This document shows, piece by piece, positions 1 to 6,332 of a DNA stretch of 7,909 bases. The notes beneath the pieces were generated by a model, which worked only from the letters and a program-made list of their open reading frames with translations, had not been told where the DNA came from and made no database searches. Numbering within the stretch: position 1 is the first letter of the stretch; each line of letters begins with the position of its first letter. The translations under genes and the position numbers were made by a program. The stretch is from Treponema sp. (GTDB lineage Bacteria > Spirochaetota > Spirochaetia > Treponematales > Breznakiellaceae): positions 1 to 7,909 of the forward strand of contig WRNF01000068.1 in assembly GCA_009776715.1 (NCBI GenBank). The letters are read 5' to 3'.

Positions 1-3000
1 GTTCCGCAGGAAACTGAAGTTCCAGAAATAATTCTTTCAGAGGAAGAACTGTCTGCCCTGGAAGGAATTCTTTCAAGCGAAGACATGCCGGCAGACATAG
101 AAGTGAGAATACTTACTCCTGAACAAAAACGCATTGTTTTGGATATAAATACATCAACGCTTTCCGAGCTTGCCGCATGGTGCAGGTCTGTAGGGCTTTC
201 GGAAGCCGGCACAAGCGCAGAGCTTGCACAGCGCTTAAAGAATTATTTTGAAATTATGGAACAAAACCCTTCGGAAATAGAAGATAACAGAAAAATTATT
301 ACCATTGAATCAGCGCGCAGCACCGAATATTTTACCATTGAAGCAGTTGACGAAGAATATGCCCGGTTGACCGGAGAAGTAATTATCAGTTTAAAAGACG
401 GGGAAACTATTCACAGCATAAAAGCCTGGAGCATTCTTTTTAACCGCAGCAGAAATATTATCACCGCTTCGGGCGGCGTTGTGTATGAAAAACACGACGG
501 GGACACAATTGAAACTTTTAAAGGAGATACCATTACCGTAGACCTTGACAATTGGTCCAGCATTTTCCTTGGCGGCATTTCTGAACGTTCGGTGCAAGGA
601 GAAGAAACTGTTTATTTATTCTCCGGCACCGTAATTTCCAGGGATGAGGAAGAGGTAACTGTTTTAAAAAAGGCAGTCATTAAAAATGCAAACAATGAAG
701 AATCATTATGGTCGCTGAACGCTTCCCGTGTATGGCTTTTACCGGGTTCTGATTTTGCCATTTTTAACGCTGTTTTAAAAGTTGGGGAAATACCGGTTAT
801 GTATATTCCGTTTTTTTACTATCCTGCTGACGAAATAATTTTTCATCCTGTCATTGGCTCCAGAACCAGAGAAGGCAATTATGTGCAAACAACAACATAT
901 ATTTTAGGAAGGCCGAAATCCGACAGCAACCCTACGCAAAGCTCTTTAACAAGAATTTTAGGCAGTTCAAATGACATGGAAAAAAAGAGGGAAGGCATGT
1001 TTCTGCGAAGCACCGGAAAAAAAGCTGTCGATTTGGGCGGTCCCAGCTTGGCAGTAATGTTGGATCATTATGCAAACCTGGGAACATACATTGGAACCGA
1101 ATTTTATCTTCCTAAAAAAAATATTTTAAATCCGTTAAACCTGGAATTGGGCATTGGTTTATCGCAAACAGTCGCGCAGGATGCAAATAATGATTATACC
1201 CCGTATTTCCCTGATTTTAACGGGAAAACAGACTGGAATTGGTCTAATTTTCTCTTTTTTAAAAAGGTTCCTTTTCGCTATCGGTTCAAAGCAGAGAGCG
1301 GTATTACCGGAAAAGCCGGCAGTTTTAACTGGTCTGTTCCCTATTACTCAGATCCTTTTGTTGACAGCGATTTTAACACCAACCGTTCGCAAGAGATGGA
1401 TTGGGTTAACATGATTCAAAAAGGCGCTGAAGGATTTGAACAGGAAGAATCTTCCCTTTCCAACGTACAGCCCTATTCATGGTCATTTTCCGGCAATATT
1501 AATATAAAGTTTCCCAATATGTCGCCGTATATTAATAATATTTCGCTTAACACCATCACCAGCACCATTGCGTTTAAGACAATTGATTTATCGTTAGATC
1601 GAAGCTCCAAATATTCTGACCGTAACAATATTGAATATTACAGCCCTTCAAGGGCATTTTTTGCGCCGGGCTCCATAACCCTTTATTCACTAAGCGGTTC
1701 CATAGGAGGCAGCCCTCTGTCCATTGGCGGGACAACAGTCAGCGGGCAGCAAGGGAATCAAACTGTAATTAAACCAGATGATGCCTTAAACGGCATAGGC
1801 GTTCCGCGTTCGCCTTTTGAAAGCCCTGAAGAAAAAGAGGAAGAAAAAACAGAACATATTGACAGCCTTGTTCCGCCAATTTTAAATCAAAGTTTTGCGC
1901 CTTTGCAAATTGGATCGGTAAAGTTAGGGCTGGATTATTCAATAAGGCCCTCTGTTGCTTCCACTTTAAGCTTTAATTCAGATAAATGGAAACAGTACAG
2001 TGACATTGACTGGGGAGATGTAAACTCCATAATTACCAACATAAACGGAGATGCATCAACAACCCTTAGCTTAAACCATTCGCTAAATTTATTTTCCAAC
2101 ACATTCGCCTATAAAGGTAATGGAGTGTACCATAATTACCGGAATGTAAAAGAGGAAGATCAAAACAAGGAAAAACAAGCATTATACAATGAAGCCAGGA
2201 GTACTGGTTTTTCTACAATCTATGACCTGACCTCAACTGTGCGCCCCTTGTACAGGAATTCAATATTTCAATCATCCGGTATAACATATCATCTTTTAGG
2301 AGATGCAATAAAATCTGTCTTTAACGGTAATTCAACAACCTTAGAGCCAGACTGGAAAATAGAATACGGTGCCTGGAATAAAGAAAAAATTCAAACCCAC
2401 AGTCTGGATGCCAATTTAGCGGCAACAATTATGGATAAAAATCAATCTATCACTTTTTCTTATACTCTTCCTCCAAAGGATCCGGATATTAGATGGACTG
2501 CAACTTTTAGGGTATGGATTTCAGATACCTCTCTTAGCATGAGCATGACTAAACCGGAAGAAAAAGATAAATCAAAAAAAGCCGTCTGGAAATACAACAC
2601 ATTAAATATTGATGAACGTTTAAATTTCGGCACATTCGGCAATTTTTCGCAAAGAATTAATGTTGACACAGAAAAAAAAGAACTAACCTTGTTATCCTCA
2701 TCCTTGAGTTTGACAAAATGGAGGATAAACGCGTCTTTTGACGCAAGCCGTATGTTAGGATATGAATGGATAAATGACCCCGCCAACCCCGTCAATACCG
2801 GATGGCAGTTGTGCACGGGCGAACAGAAACTTAAACCTGGTTATTTTAAATTATCTTATTCTGACAGTTTTAATTTAATAAATATTTGGAAAAACCGCAT
2901 GGATTTTAATCTTAGCATTAACACAGGATTAAATTTTGATCTTCAGAGGTATACCCAATCCAGTTTTAATTTTGATATAAGTTTTACTGCTAAAGTTCAC

Positions 3001-3405
3001 AGAATTATTGATTTATCATTATCAACCAGTTCAGTGAATGATTCGATTTACAAATATATCAGAAAATGGCCGTTTTTTAACAGGGCAGACATTGAAATTT
3101 CCAAAGGAACCGAAACTAATTTGTTTAAGGATCTTTTTAATTCATTCAGGTTTGGCAATGAAGCGCTCAGGCAAAATTCCGGTTTTAAGATGAAAAATTT
3201 TAGAATTACCGCTACCCATTATCTTGGCGATTGGCAGGCAGTATTGAACTGGACAATGATGCCGTACCGTGCAAATAGCAGGGAACCATTTCAAATGAAT
3301 AATGAAGTAAGTTTTTTGCTCCAATGGGCTCCAATAGACATAATTAAGTCGGATATTTCATTCAACAAAACAAGAACGCCAAAATGGCTTACCACTGGAC
3401 TGTAA
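1..3405 (+). CDS. lptD: LPS-assembly protein LptD/OstA-like outer-membrane protein, 5' end outside the window
   Basis: LptD is the outer-membrane beta-barrel that inserts lipopolysaccharide-type glycolipids delivered by the LptA bridge. The frame is open from base 1. The ATG at 85 has no Shine-Dalgarno sequence, so the true start is probably upstream; 1134 codons are visible. Numbering from the ATG at 85: a SAP-like helical motif at about 24-54 (TLSELAAWCRSVGLSEAG followed by L..RL), then an OstA/LptA-like beta-jellyroll at about 70-230 (ITASGGVVYEK, FKGDTITVD), then the LptD signature around 235-270 (GEIPVMYIPFFYYP, then HPVIGSRTREGNY). The rest is a long barrel of alternating aromatic and polar strands, with an acidic linker at about 580-592. 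Only two cysteines are visible (C33, C910), unlike the four of E. coli LptD. It converges on the anti-sigma gene. The family call is firm; the exact glycolipid substrate in a spirochaete is unknown. Confidence 0.85.
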   Translation, partial: VPQETEVPEIILSEEELSALEGILSSEDMPADIEVRILTPEQKRIVLDINTSTLSELAAWCRSVGLSEAGTSAELAQRLKNYFEIMEQNPSEIEDNRKIITIESARSTEYFTIEAVDEEYARLTGEVIISLKDGETIHSIKAWSILFNRSRNIITASGGVVYEKHDGDTIETFKGDTITVDLDNWSSIFLGGISERSVQGEETVYLFSGTVISRDEEEVTVLKKAVIKNANNEESLWSLNASRVWLLPGSDFAIFNAVLKVGEIPVMYIPFFYYPADEIIFHPVIGSRTREGNYVQTTTYILGRPKSDSNPTQSSLTRILGSSNDMEKKREGMFLRSTGKKAVDLGGPSLAVMLDHYANLGTYIGTEFYLPKKNILNPLNLELGIGLSQTVAQDANNDYTPYFPDFNGKTDWNWSNFLFFKKVPFRYRFKAESGITGKAGSFNWSVPYYSDPFVDSDFNTNRSQEMDWVNMIQKGAEGFEQEESSLSNVQPYSWSFSGNINIKFPNMSPYINNISLNTITSTIAFKTIDLSLDRSSKYSDRNNIEYYSPSRAFFAPGSITLYSLSGSIGGSPLSIGGTTVSGQQGNQTVIKPDDALNGIGVPRSPFESPEEKEEEKTEHIDSLVPPILNQSFAPLQIGSVKLGLDYSIRPSVASTLSFNSDKWKQYSDIDWGDVNSIITNINGDASTTLSLNHSLNLFSNTFAYKGNGVYHNYRNVKEEDQNKEKQALYNEARSTGFSTIYDLTSTVRPLYRNSIFQSSGITYHLLGDAIKSVFNGNSTTLEPDWKIEYGAWNKEKIQTHSLDANLAATIMDKNQSITFSYTLPPKDPDIRWTATFRVWISDTSLSMSMTKPEEKDKSKKAVWKYNTLNIDERLNFGTFGNFSQRINVDTEKKELTLLSSSLSLTKWRINASFDASRMLGYEWINDPANPVNTGWQLCTGEQKLKPGYFKLSYSDSFNLINIWKNRMDFNLSINTGLNFDLQRYTQSSFNFDISFTAKVHRIIDLSLSTSSVNDSIYKYIRKWPFFNRADIEISKGTETNLFKDLFNSFRFGNEALRQNSGFKMKNFRITATHYLGDWQAVLNWTMMPYRANSREPFQMNNEVSFLLQWAPIDIIKSDISFNKTRTPKWLTTGL

Positions 3406-3441
3406 AAAAATGTATACTGATTTTATCTCGCACACAGGCAA

Positions 3442-3467
3442 GTATATGCCATTAAAACGGCATATAC
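3442..3467. terminator. 9-bp perfect hairpin after lptD, candidate bidirectional terminator
   Basis: GTATATGCC at 3442-3450 pairs perfectly with GGCATATAC at 3459-3467 across an 8-base loop. It lies 37 bases after the lptD stop, between two convergent genes, where a terminator for both strands is expected. No U-tract follows on either strand, so intrinsic termination is not demonstrated; the hairpin may protect 3' ends or assist factor-dependent termination. An outer pairing TCGCAC (3428-3433) with GTGCGA (3470-3475) could enclose it. Confidence 0.4.
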
Positions 3468-3473
3468 CAGTGC

Positions 3474-3501
3474 GATGTGCGGCATTTAAACGTCGCACAT
3501 C
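3474..3501. terminator. Second hairpin in the convergent spacer
   Basis: GATGTGCGGC at 3474-3483 pairs with GTCGCACATC at 3492-3501. This gives ten pairs (one G-U) and an 8-base loop. On the minus strand it is the first strong stem after the anti-sigma stop codon. Its 5' arm overlaps the outer pairing of the preceding hairpin at GA (3474-3475), so the two folds partly exclude each other. There is no U-run, so the terminator role is inferred from position and stem strength only. Confidence 0.4.
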
Positions 3502-3573
3502 TCCAATTGAACAATTACTTTGTTAATGCCCTTAAGCCTAAGAGTGAAGGGGAAAATATAAAGAATTCACAAA

Positions 3574-4059
3574 TTAAAGTCCAAAGCGCTGGGTGAACTG
3601 TTTTAAATGGCTGCCAATAAAAATTGCACCGTAACAACTGAGCGCAATGCCTATGGTAATGCCAATGGGGATCATGAACGAAATTCCGTTTGTCAAAGCC
3701 ATGTTATGGAATTCAATGCCAAAAAAAGCAGAGGTCAAGGAAACCAGCATAACAAGGCCGGCAATTACCCAGCCTCTGACAGAAAACCCGCCCAGCGTTT
3801 CAATTTCTTCCAAATTAAACGCTTCGCCTTCCTCCGCTGCAATCATTGCCATGACTGAATTTTCCAAATTCTGAGACGGAGGCAAAAATTCACGGCTCAT
3901 TATGTCCTTGCATTCTTCAAAGCGCCCTATTTTCCTTGCACAATCAGGACATACAAGAAGATGAAACCCCACTTTTATTCTTGTAAAGATCGTTATGGAA
4001 TTATGAAAATCTTGTTCAAAAAATTCATATGCCCTATCTAAATTTTTTTTGCAGTTCAT
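3574..4059 (-). CDS. Transmembrane anti-sigma factor with ZAS-type zinc finger
   Basis: This is a 161-residue inner-membrane protein likely to bind and hold the sigma factor encoded just upstream. The N-terminal cytoplasmic part carries H33-x3-C37-x2-C40 (HLLVCPDC), the zinc-binding signature of ZAS/zf-HC2 anti-sigma factors, with extra cysteines at 3 and 50. Two hydrophobic segments follow at about 96-117 and 125-150, leaving a very short periplasmic loop and a basic cytoplasmic tail. The short loop leaves little room for a DegS/RseP-style periplasmic sensor domain, so the sensing route is unclear. The start is fixed by AAGGAGG seven bases before ATG. It is the last gene of the operon, 12 bases after the sigma stop. 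The family is inferred from the motif plus context; the partner is inferred from adjacency. Confidence 0.8.
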   Translation of the reverse strand: MNCKKNLDRAYEFFEQDFHNSITIFTRIKVGFHLLVCPDCARKIGRFEECKDIMSREFLPPSQNLENSVMAMIAAEEGEAFNLEEIETLGGFSVRGWVIAGLVMLVSLTSAFFGIEFHNMALTNGISFMIPIGITIGIALSCYGAIFIGSHLKQFTQRFGL

Positions 4060-4066
4060 TTTTCTT

Positions 4067-4073
4067 CCTCCTT
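4067..4073 (-). promoter_or_regulatory. Consensus Shine-Dalgarno of the anti-sigma gene, embedded in the sigma stop codon
   Basis: On the minus strand the sigma gene ends TAAGGAGG, so the TAA stop shares bases with a full AAGGAGG site placed 7 bases before the anti-sigma ATG. This arrangement favours coupled, strong translation of the anti-sigma factor after the sigma factor. Confidence 0.85.
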
Positions 4074-4701
4074 ATTCCAGTAGTTCTAGTTTTTCACGCA
4101 GAAGTTTTTTTGCCCGAAACACATGAGATTTTATGGTATTTACCGGAAACCCGGTAATAAGTTCAATCTCTTGATATGACAGATCGTAAAAAAAATACAA
4201 ATCAATACACATCCGGTAACGTTCCGGAAGTTCATGCACAGATGCTAAAATAGCATCTTTCGCCGCTTTACGAATCATCTGGCGTTCAGGGGTATTGTTG
4301 TCTGCGTTTGCAACATCCTCTTCCGCAAGACTCTGATATTCTTTTCTGCGGTTAATTCCGTTAACCGCAGTATTATATGCAATTCTGTACAACCATGTTG
4401 AAAATTTTGAACGCCCTTCAAAACCGGAAAGGTTCCGGTATATTTTTATAAAGACTTCCTGAACAAAATCTGATGCATCTTCTGCATTATGAAAAAAACT
4501 CATGCCCATTCCAAAAACAGACCGTTCGTAACGCCGTACCAGCAGCCTGAACAAATCTTTCTGTCCAGATACTATTTGATCAACTATCAACTGATCGTCA
4601 TAGCCGCTATCAGTCTTTTTCCCTCCCGATTTGTTACAATCAATCTGTTGTTTGTTCCTGTGATTGTTTTCCGGCAAATTATCCTTACCTTCATGATTCA
4701 T
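4072..4701 (-). CDS. rpoE: ECF RNA polymerase sigma factor, RpoE/sigma-24 type
   Basis: This is a 209-residue alternative sigma factor that directs RNA polymerase to extracytoplasmic-stress promoters. Sigma region 2 spans about 47-119: the core-binding helix (EDASDFVQEVFIKIYRN) and the region 2.4 DNA-reading helix (FSTWLYRIAYNTAVN) closely match E. coli RpoE (FYTWLYRIAVNTAKN). Sigma region 4 spans about 147-204 with helix-turn-helix LSYQEIELITGFPVNTIKS and HVFRAKKLL. There is no SnoaL or other C-terminal extension. An odd feature is the hydrophilic N-terminal extension of about 36 residues before region 2, rich in N, K and D, with one cysteine (C22). The ATG at 4701 overlaps the preceding gene's TGA (ATGA), with AAGG about 5 bases upstream, so translation is coupled. 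A later TTG at codon 37 lacks a ribosome site. The anti-sigma factor follows. Confidence 0.92.
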   Translation of the reverse strand: MNHEGKDNLPENNHRNKQQIDCNKSGGKKTDSGYDDQLIVDQIVSGQKDLFRLLVRRYERSVFGMGMSFFHNAEDASDFVQEVFIKIYRNLSGFEGRSKFSTWLYRIAYNTAVNGINRRKEYQSLAEEDVANADNNTPERQMIRKAAKDAILASVHELPERYRMCIDLYFFYDLSYQEIELITGFPVNTIKSHVFRAKKLLREKLELLE

Positions 4702-5024
4702 TTTACCTTGCTAAAACGCTTAATTCTATAAAATGCCAACAAGCCAACCCCCATTGAAAGCGGGATAATTCCTCCCAATAACCCATAACCGGGATTAGCC
4801 TCCATTAAAACCAAAAAAATTGTAAGCGTAATTCCAACGCTTCCCAAAAGCAATCCTGTAAGCAGGCTGAAAGTGGATAAATCAAAATCCGGCCGTTTAT
4901 ACTGGCCTGCTTTAATGAGCAATGTCCGCCGGCGATGAATCCAAAGCAGATAAAAAAAAATCACTACAGCGCCCATTACAATCCCAACAATGGGAATAAC
5001 GGCAATTATTACCTGTGCTGCCAC
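4698..5024 (-). CDS. Small three-TM membrane protein, DUF6249-like, first gene of the sigma operon
   Basis: This is a 108-residue integral membrane protein of unknown function. It has an N-terminal membrane segment (about 4-29) ending in the basic stretch WIHRRR, a polar cytoplasmic-looking loop with LIKAGQYKRP, then two more hydrophobic segments (about 51-72 and 78-97) and a basic tail. The layout and the R-x-x-L-I-x-x-G motif after TM1 resemble the DUF6249 family, which I recall as a frequent neighbour of ECF sigma genes; the family name is from memory and not checked. The start is GTG at 5024 because an in-frame stop lies three codons upstream. The Shine-Dalgarno sequence AAGGAGAGG (5037-5045) is 12 bases away, which is long. 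The stop overlaps the sigma start by 4 bases, so it is probably part of the same signalling unit. Confidence 0.75.
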   Translation of the reverse strand: MAAQVIIAVIPIVGIVMGAVVIFFYLLWIHRRRTLLIKAGQYKRPDFDLSTFSLLTGLLLGSVGITLTIFLVLMEANPGYGLLGGIIPLSMGVGLLAFYRIKRFSKVK

Positions 5025-5089
5025 CGAAAATTAAAACCTCTCCTTACATTTTATTACAACTTCATTTACCAATGTTCTTTCCTATTCCT

Positions 5090-5118
5090 ATTATAACAAT
5101 TATATCTTTTTCTGTCTC
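5090..5118 (-). promoter_or_regulatory. Housekeeping-type promoter of the sigma operon (extended -10)
   Basis: On the minus strand a perfect TATAAT lies at 5090-5095, preceded by the extended element TG-T (5096-5098). GAGACA (5113-5118, 4 of 6 to TTGACA) sits 17 bases upstream. The predicted start near 5083 gives a leader of about 59 bases that contains the ribosome site of the first gene. Confidence 0.65.
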
Positions 5119-5122
5119 TAAT

Positions 5123-5150
5123 ATTGACACAGGATAATGTTAAAAGTTGC
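5123..5150 (-). promoter_or_regulatory. Sigma-E-like (ECF) promoter upstream of the sigma operon
   Basis: On the minus strand GCAACTT (5144-5150) is followed after 15 bases by GTCAAT (5123-5128). The E. coli sigma-E consensus is GGAACTT, 15-16 bases, GTCNAA, so the -35 matches 6 of 7 and the -10 keeps GTC. The operon encodes an RpoE-like sigma factor whose 2.4 and 4.2 helices resemble E. coli RpoE, so an autoregulatory promoter is expected here. The match was found by eye and is not statistically tested. Confidence 0.5.
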
Positions 5151-5199
5151 ATAATAGAGTCAAGAAAACCTATAAAAAATGAAGTTTTTAGAAATTCCC

Positions 5200-5715
5200 T
5201 TAATTAAAAACTCTTAAATCAGTAAAATATATTGATTCAATTCTTCCAAGAAGCAGTAAGGCATTAAATTGTTTTAAAATTTCTGTTTTTGCCTTATTTT
5301 CATCCAACGTTTGCACTTCATCGCCGGTTAATGAAGAAAAATAAGCGGTTATAATTGAACGAAAGCTGCCGATGCGGGAAGCTAATTCCTCGGAAAAAGC
5401 AATGTCCCCGGCAGGGTAAGGGAAGCTGACAGAAAGCACCGCAGATCCAGGATTTTCCCCGCTAAGAGGAATTCTAATTCTTCCAAGGCCGGAAAAAATC
5501 TCTGTTGTTCCGCTGTTTTGAACCGTATTGATGCCCTGCACAGCGGCATCGTCTGCGGCCGAACCGATTCGGATCAAAGGCTCTGCATTAGGGGGTCGAA
5601 ACAGGGCAAAGAGGCTGCCGGCTGCCAAAACTACAGCGATCAACAATAATAAAATAATGCCCGCCCGGTAAAAATACAACTTTTTTTTCGATGGAACAAT
5701 AAATTCCCTTTTCAT
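5200..5715 (-). CDS. FliL-family membrane protein (flagellar basal-body associated)
   Basis: FliL proteins surround the flagellar motor's stator units in the inner membrane and tune torque. This 171-residue protein has the family architecture: a short basic cytoplasmic N-terminus (to about 13), one membrane helix at about 16-38, then a periplasmic domain. The C-terminal half fits FliL: a helix (ELASRIGSFRSIITAYFSSL), a TGDEV turn, a second helix (KAKTEILKQFNALLLLGRIE) and the terminal strand SIYFTDLRVFN, corresponding to the FliL ending v-x-x-V-Y-F-T-D-F. The start is ATG at 5715, with AAGGA five bases upstream, overlapping the tetR stop. It is not next to other motility genes, so it may be a second copy beside a canonical fliL, or a FliL-fold protein with another job. 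The family call is fairly secure; the motility role is inferred. Confidence 0.72.
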   Translation of the reverse strand: MKREFIVPSKKKLYFYRAGIILLLLIAVVLAAGSLFALFRPPNAEPLIRIGSAADDAAVQGINTVQNSGTTEIFSGLGRIRIPLSGENPGSAVLSVSFPYPAGDIAFSEELASRIGSFRSIITAYFSSLTGDEVQTLDENKAKTEILKQFNALLLLGRIESIYFTDLRVFN

Positions 5716-5720
5716 AATAA

Positions 5721-5725
5721 TCCTT
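5721..5725 (-). promoter_or_regulatory. Ribosome binding site of the FliL-family gene, overlapping the tetR stop
   Basis: On the minus strand the tetR gene ends TAAGGA, so AAGGA shares bases with the stop codon and lies 5 bases before the next ATG. This is the same stop/Shine-Dalgarno overlap as at the sigma/anti-sigma junction and supports co-translation from one mRNA. Confidence 0.7.
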
Positions 5726-6317
5726 ATAGCGCTAATTGACTAATCATTAGGTTTGCGGTATTCCGCAATTCCCCCACTGTTTTTCTTTGCAGTACAACCA
5801 GCCGGTAGATTGCAGTATCAACAAAACTTAATAAAAAGTCATTTAAATTTTTTATCTTTATATTTTTTATCTCTCCTGATTTAACGCCTTGAATTACCAG
5901 CGATGCCATTATGTGCCGTAATTTTACCGTTCGCCGCAGTAGCCTGTGCTCCACATTAGATTTGCTTTTTGACAAGTACAGAAGGTAATTCAATGTAACA
6001 GAAAGCAAACGGCGGTTTTCTTCAAGAAGGCTGAAAATATTCTGAATAATTTTTTGAATTTTTTCTATGCTGCCCAATGCCTCATCGGAACAGATTGATT
6101 GAATTTCATCGCTTGCTTTTGTTAAAAGTGTTTTAATGCTGTAATTAAAAATTTCCTTTTTGTTTTTAAAATAAATATATAAGGTAGTTCGGGTAATTTT
6201 ACACCGGTCGGCAATTTTTTGAAATGTAACATTCTCGTAACCTTCATCAATAAAGACATCAAGTGTTTTTACAAGAATTTCCATGCGCCTTTTTTCATGT
6301 TCCACAATAATTGACAT
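5724..6317 (-). CDS. TetR/AcrR-family transcriptional regulator
   Basis: This is a 197-residue one-component regulator of typical TetR length. The N-terminal DNA-binding domain spans about 9-57: helix 1 (MEILVKTLDVFIDEGYENVT), helix-turn-helix FQKIADRCKITRTTLYIYF, and the family's closing NKKEIFN. The remaining all-helical part (about 60-197) is the ligand-binding and dimerisation domain, which diverges too much to predict a ligand. The start is ATG at 6317, set by AAGGAG (6324-6329) six bases upstream. It lies 15 bases after the methyltransferase stop and 8 bases before the FliL-family gene, so it is probably transcribed from the methyltransferase promoter. Its target is not evident; I see no clear palindromic operator within the operon, though inverted repeats lie upstream of the operon promoter. 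Confidence 0.9.
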   Translation of the reverse strand: MSIIVEHEKRRMEILVKTLDVFIDEGYENVTFQKIADRCKITRTTLYIYFKNKKEIFNYSIKTLLTKASDEIQSICSDEALGSIEKIQKIIQNIFSLLEENRRLLSVTLNYLLYLSKSKSNVEHRLLRRTVKLRHIMASLVIQGVKSGEIKNIKIKNLNDFLLSFVDTAIYRLVVLQRKTVGELRNTANLMISQLAL

Positions 6318-6323
6318 TTCTAT

Positions 6324-6329
6324 CTCCTT
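6324..6329 (-). promoter_or_regulatory. Shine-Dalgarno of the tetR gene
   Basis: AAGGAG on the minus strand sits six bases before the ATG at 6317 and lies wholly inside the 15-base gap after the methyltransferase stop. It fixes the tetR start and leaves no room for a separate promoter in the gap. Confidence 0.8.
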
Positions 6330-6332
6330 ACT

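Noticed and set aside
1154..1414. 86-codon open frame in a second frame inside lptD
   Set aside because: It lies within the strongly supported lptD frame and shows no family features or initiation signals.
2460..2816. 118-codon antisense open frame under the LptD barrel
   Set aside because: It is opposite a well-supported coding frame, with no ribosome site or domain resemblance.
5134..5163. Third promoter candidate, TTGACT, 18 bases, CATTAT on the minus strand
   Set aside because: The -10 is only 4 of 6 and spacing is long. It overlaps the better-matching sigma-E-like site, so it was not called.
5170..5190. Possible terminator after the FliL-family gene (A-run, short loop, T-run on the minus strand)
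   Set aside because: The stem is only about five A-T pairs, too weak to claim as an intrinsic terminator.
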